Shown here in pieces: positions 63,914 through 64,000 of a stretch of 64,000 bases of DNA (position 1 is its first letter; each line of letters begins with the position of its first letter). Origin of the DNA: Dyadobacter sp. CY326. Lineage in GTDB: Bacteria > Bacteroidota > Bacteroidia > Cytophagales > Spirosomataceae. The stretch lies in assembly GCF_021390515.1 (NCBI RefSeq), contig NZ_JAJUXI010000008.1:342597-406596 (forward strand). The letters are read 5' to 3'. The notes below the pieces were generated by a model that did no database searches, was not told the DNA's origin, and was given only the letters and a program-made list of their open reading frames with translations. The translations under genes were made by a program, and so were the position numbers.

Positions 63914-64000
63914 TGCCCCCAAAAAGTTAGACACTTCTTGGGGGCATTTTTATGGGCAAAAACAGAAAACACGGTGCAGCTTTCCGGCTTATGCTTGTCA
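63914..64000 (+). mobile_element. left end of an IS3-type insertion sequence
   Basis: TGCCCCCAAAAAGTTAGACA at 63914 is the usual end of a Bacteroidota IS3-like element. The arms TGCCCCCAA and TTGGGGGCA (63914-63922 with 63938-63946) form a hairpin in the end. The rest, including the right end, is outside the window. Confidence 0.7.
63952..64000 (+). CDS. IS3-family transposase, 5' part
   Basis: From ATG 63952 the product starts MGKNRKHGAAFRLMLV, which is like the helix-turn-helix protein (OrfA) of IS3-type elements. Runs off the window edge. Confidence 0.6.
   Translation, partial: MGKNRKHGAAFRLMLV

Overview
The window looks like a chromosome segment of a member of the Bacteroidota, most likely Cytophagales/Spirosomaceae and Dyadobacter-like. 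The evidence is a SusC/SusD pair, a type IX secretion C-terminal sorting domain, a DUF2807 adhesin-like protein, a Porin_10-type porin, large four-helix MacB/FtsX-type permeases (one with a permease prefix domain and a PadR partner), many AraC/HxlR regulators, and a tmRNA whose tag reads GESTYAMAA. The genus is inferred from gene style, not from a search.

Layout. 0-13 kb: a partial BNR-repeat protein, a membrane-tethered winged-helix regulator, small lipoproteins, a YtxH protein, an NTF2-like protein, a DUF2807 protein with an ABC permease, a secreted Hcp-like protein followed by a T9SS cargo protein, and a DUF1579 protein. Decayed genes lie between them (amidohydrolase, response regulator, AraC, lipocalin). 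13-21.6 kb: a PadR-permease pair, two SDR oxidoreductases with linked HxlR or AraC regulators, a broken FAD monooxygenase, and a divergent HxlR/DoxX pair. 22-31.6 kb: a minus-strand cluster for plant or fungal polysaccharide, with a GH26 mannanase, a serine hydrolase, a sugar dehydrogenase-PKD-cytochrome c fusion, an alpha/beta hydrolase, two tandem Fae-type esterases and a third esterase. No SusCD pair is beside it.

31.6-47.1 kb is accessory: gene fragments, an XRE regulator overlapping a YhcG-type PD-(D/E)XK nuclease, an HNH-like protein, an orphan YefM-type antitoxin, an XRE-linked toxin-like gene, a RadC remnant, a TPR histidine kinase/LuxR response regulator pair, a second SDR-AraC module, a MNT-HEPN protein, and a 1268-residue STAND ATPase with an Mrr-like nuclease head (Avs-like antiviral candidate) preceded by a three-helix membrane protein. 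The 3' end of the ssrA (tmRNA) gene borders this block, as expected for an island hotspot, although no integrase is visible. 47.7-64 kb returns to ordinary genes: a TonB-dependent receptor, an orphan SusCD pair, hemF, menC, an lpxK-porin-AddB-like operon, a 47-residue membrane protein, and the left end of an IS3-type element at the window edge.

The most interesting observations are: (1) the membrane protein plus nuclease-STAND gene beside a MNT-HEPN gene at ssrA; (2) two SDR-AraC modules, each with direct repeats exactly 21 bp apart at the same distance (about 50-80 bp) upstream of the SDR gene; (3) three copies of the 10-bp palindrome GGGTTTTCCC around the accessory block and the response-regulator operon; (4) a perfect 18-bp palindrome with a TGTACA core before the orphan YefM-type gene; (5) a signal-peptide-bearing Hcp-like protein with no type VI genes nearby.
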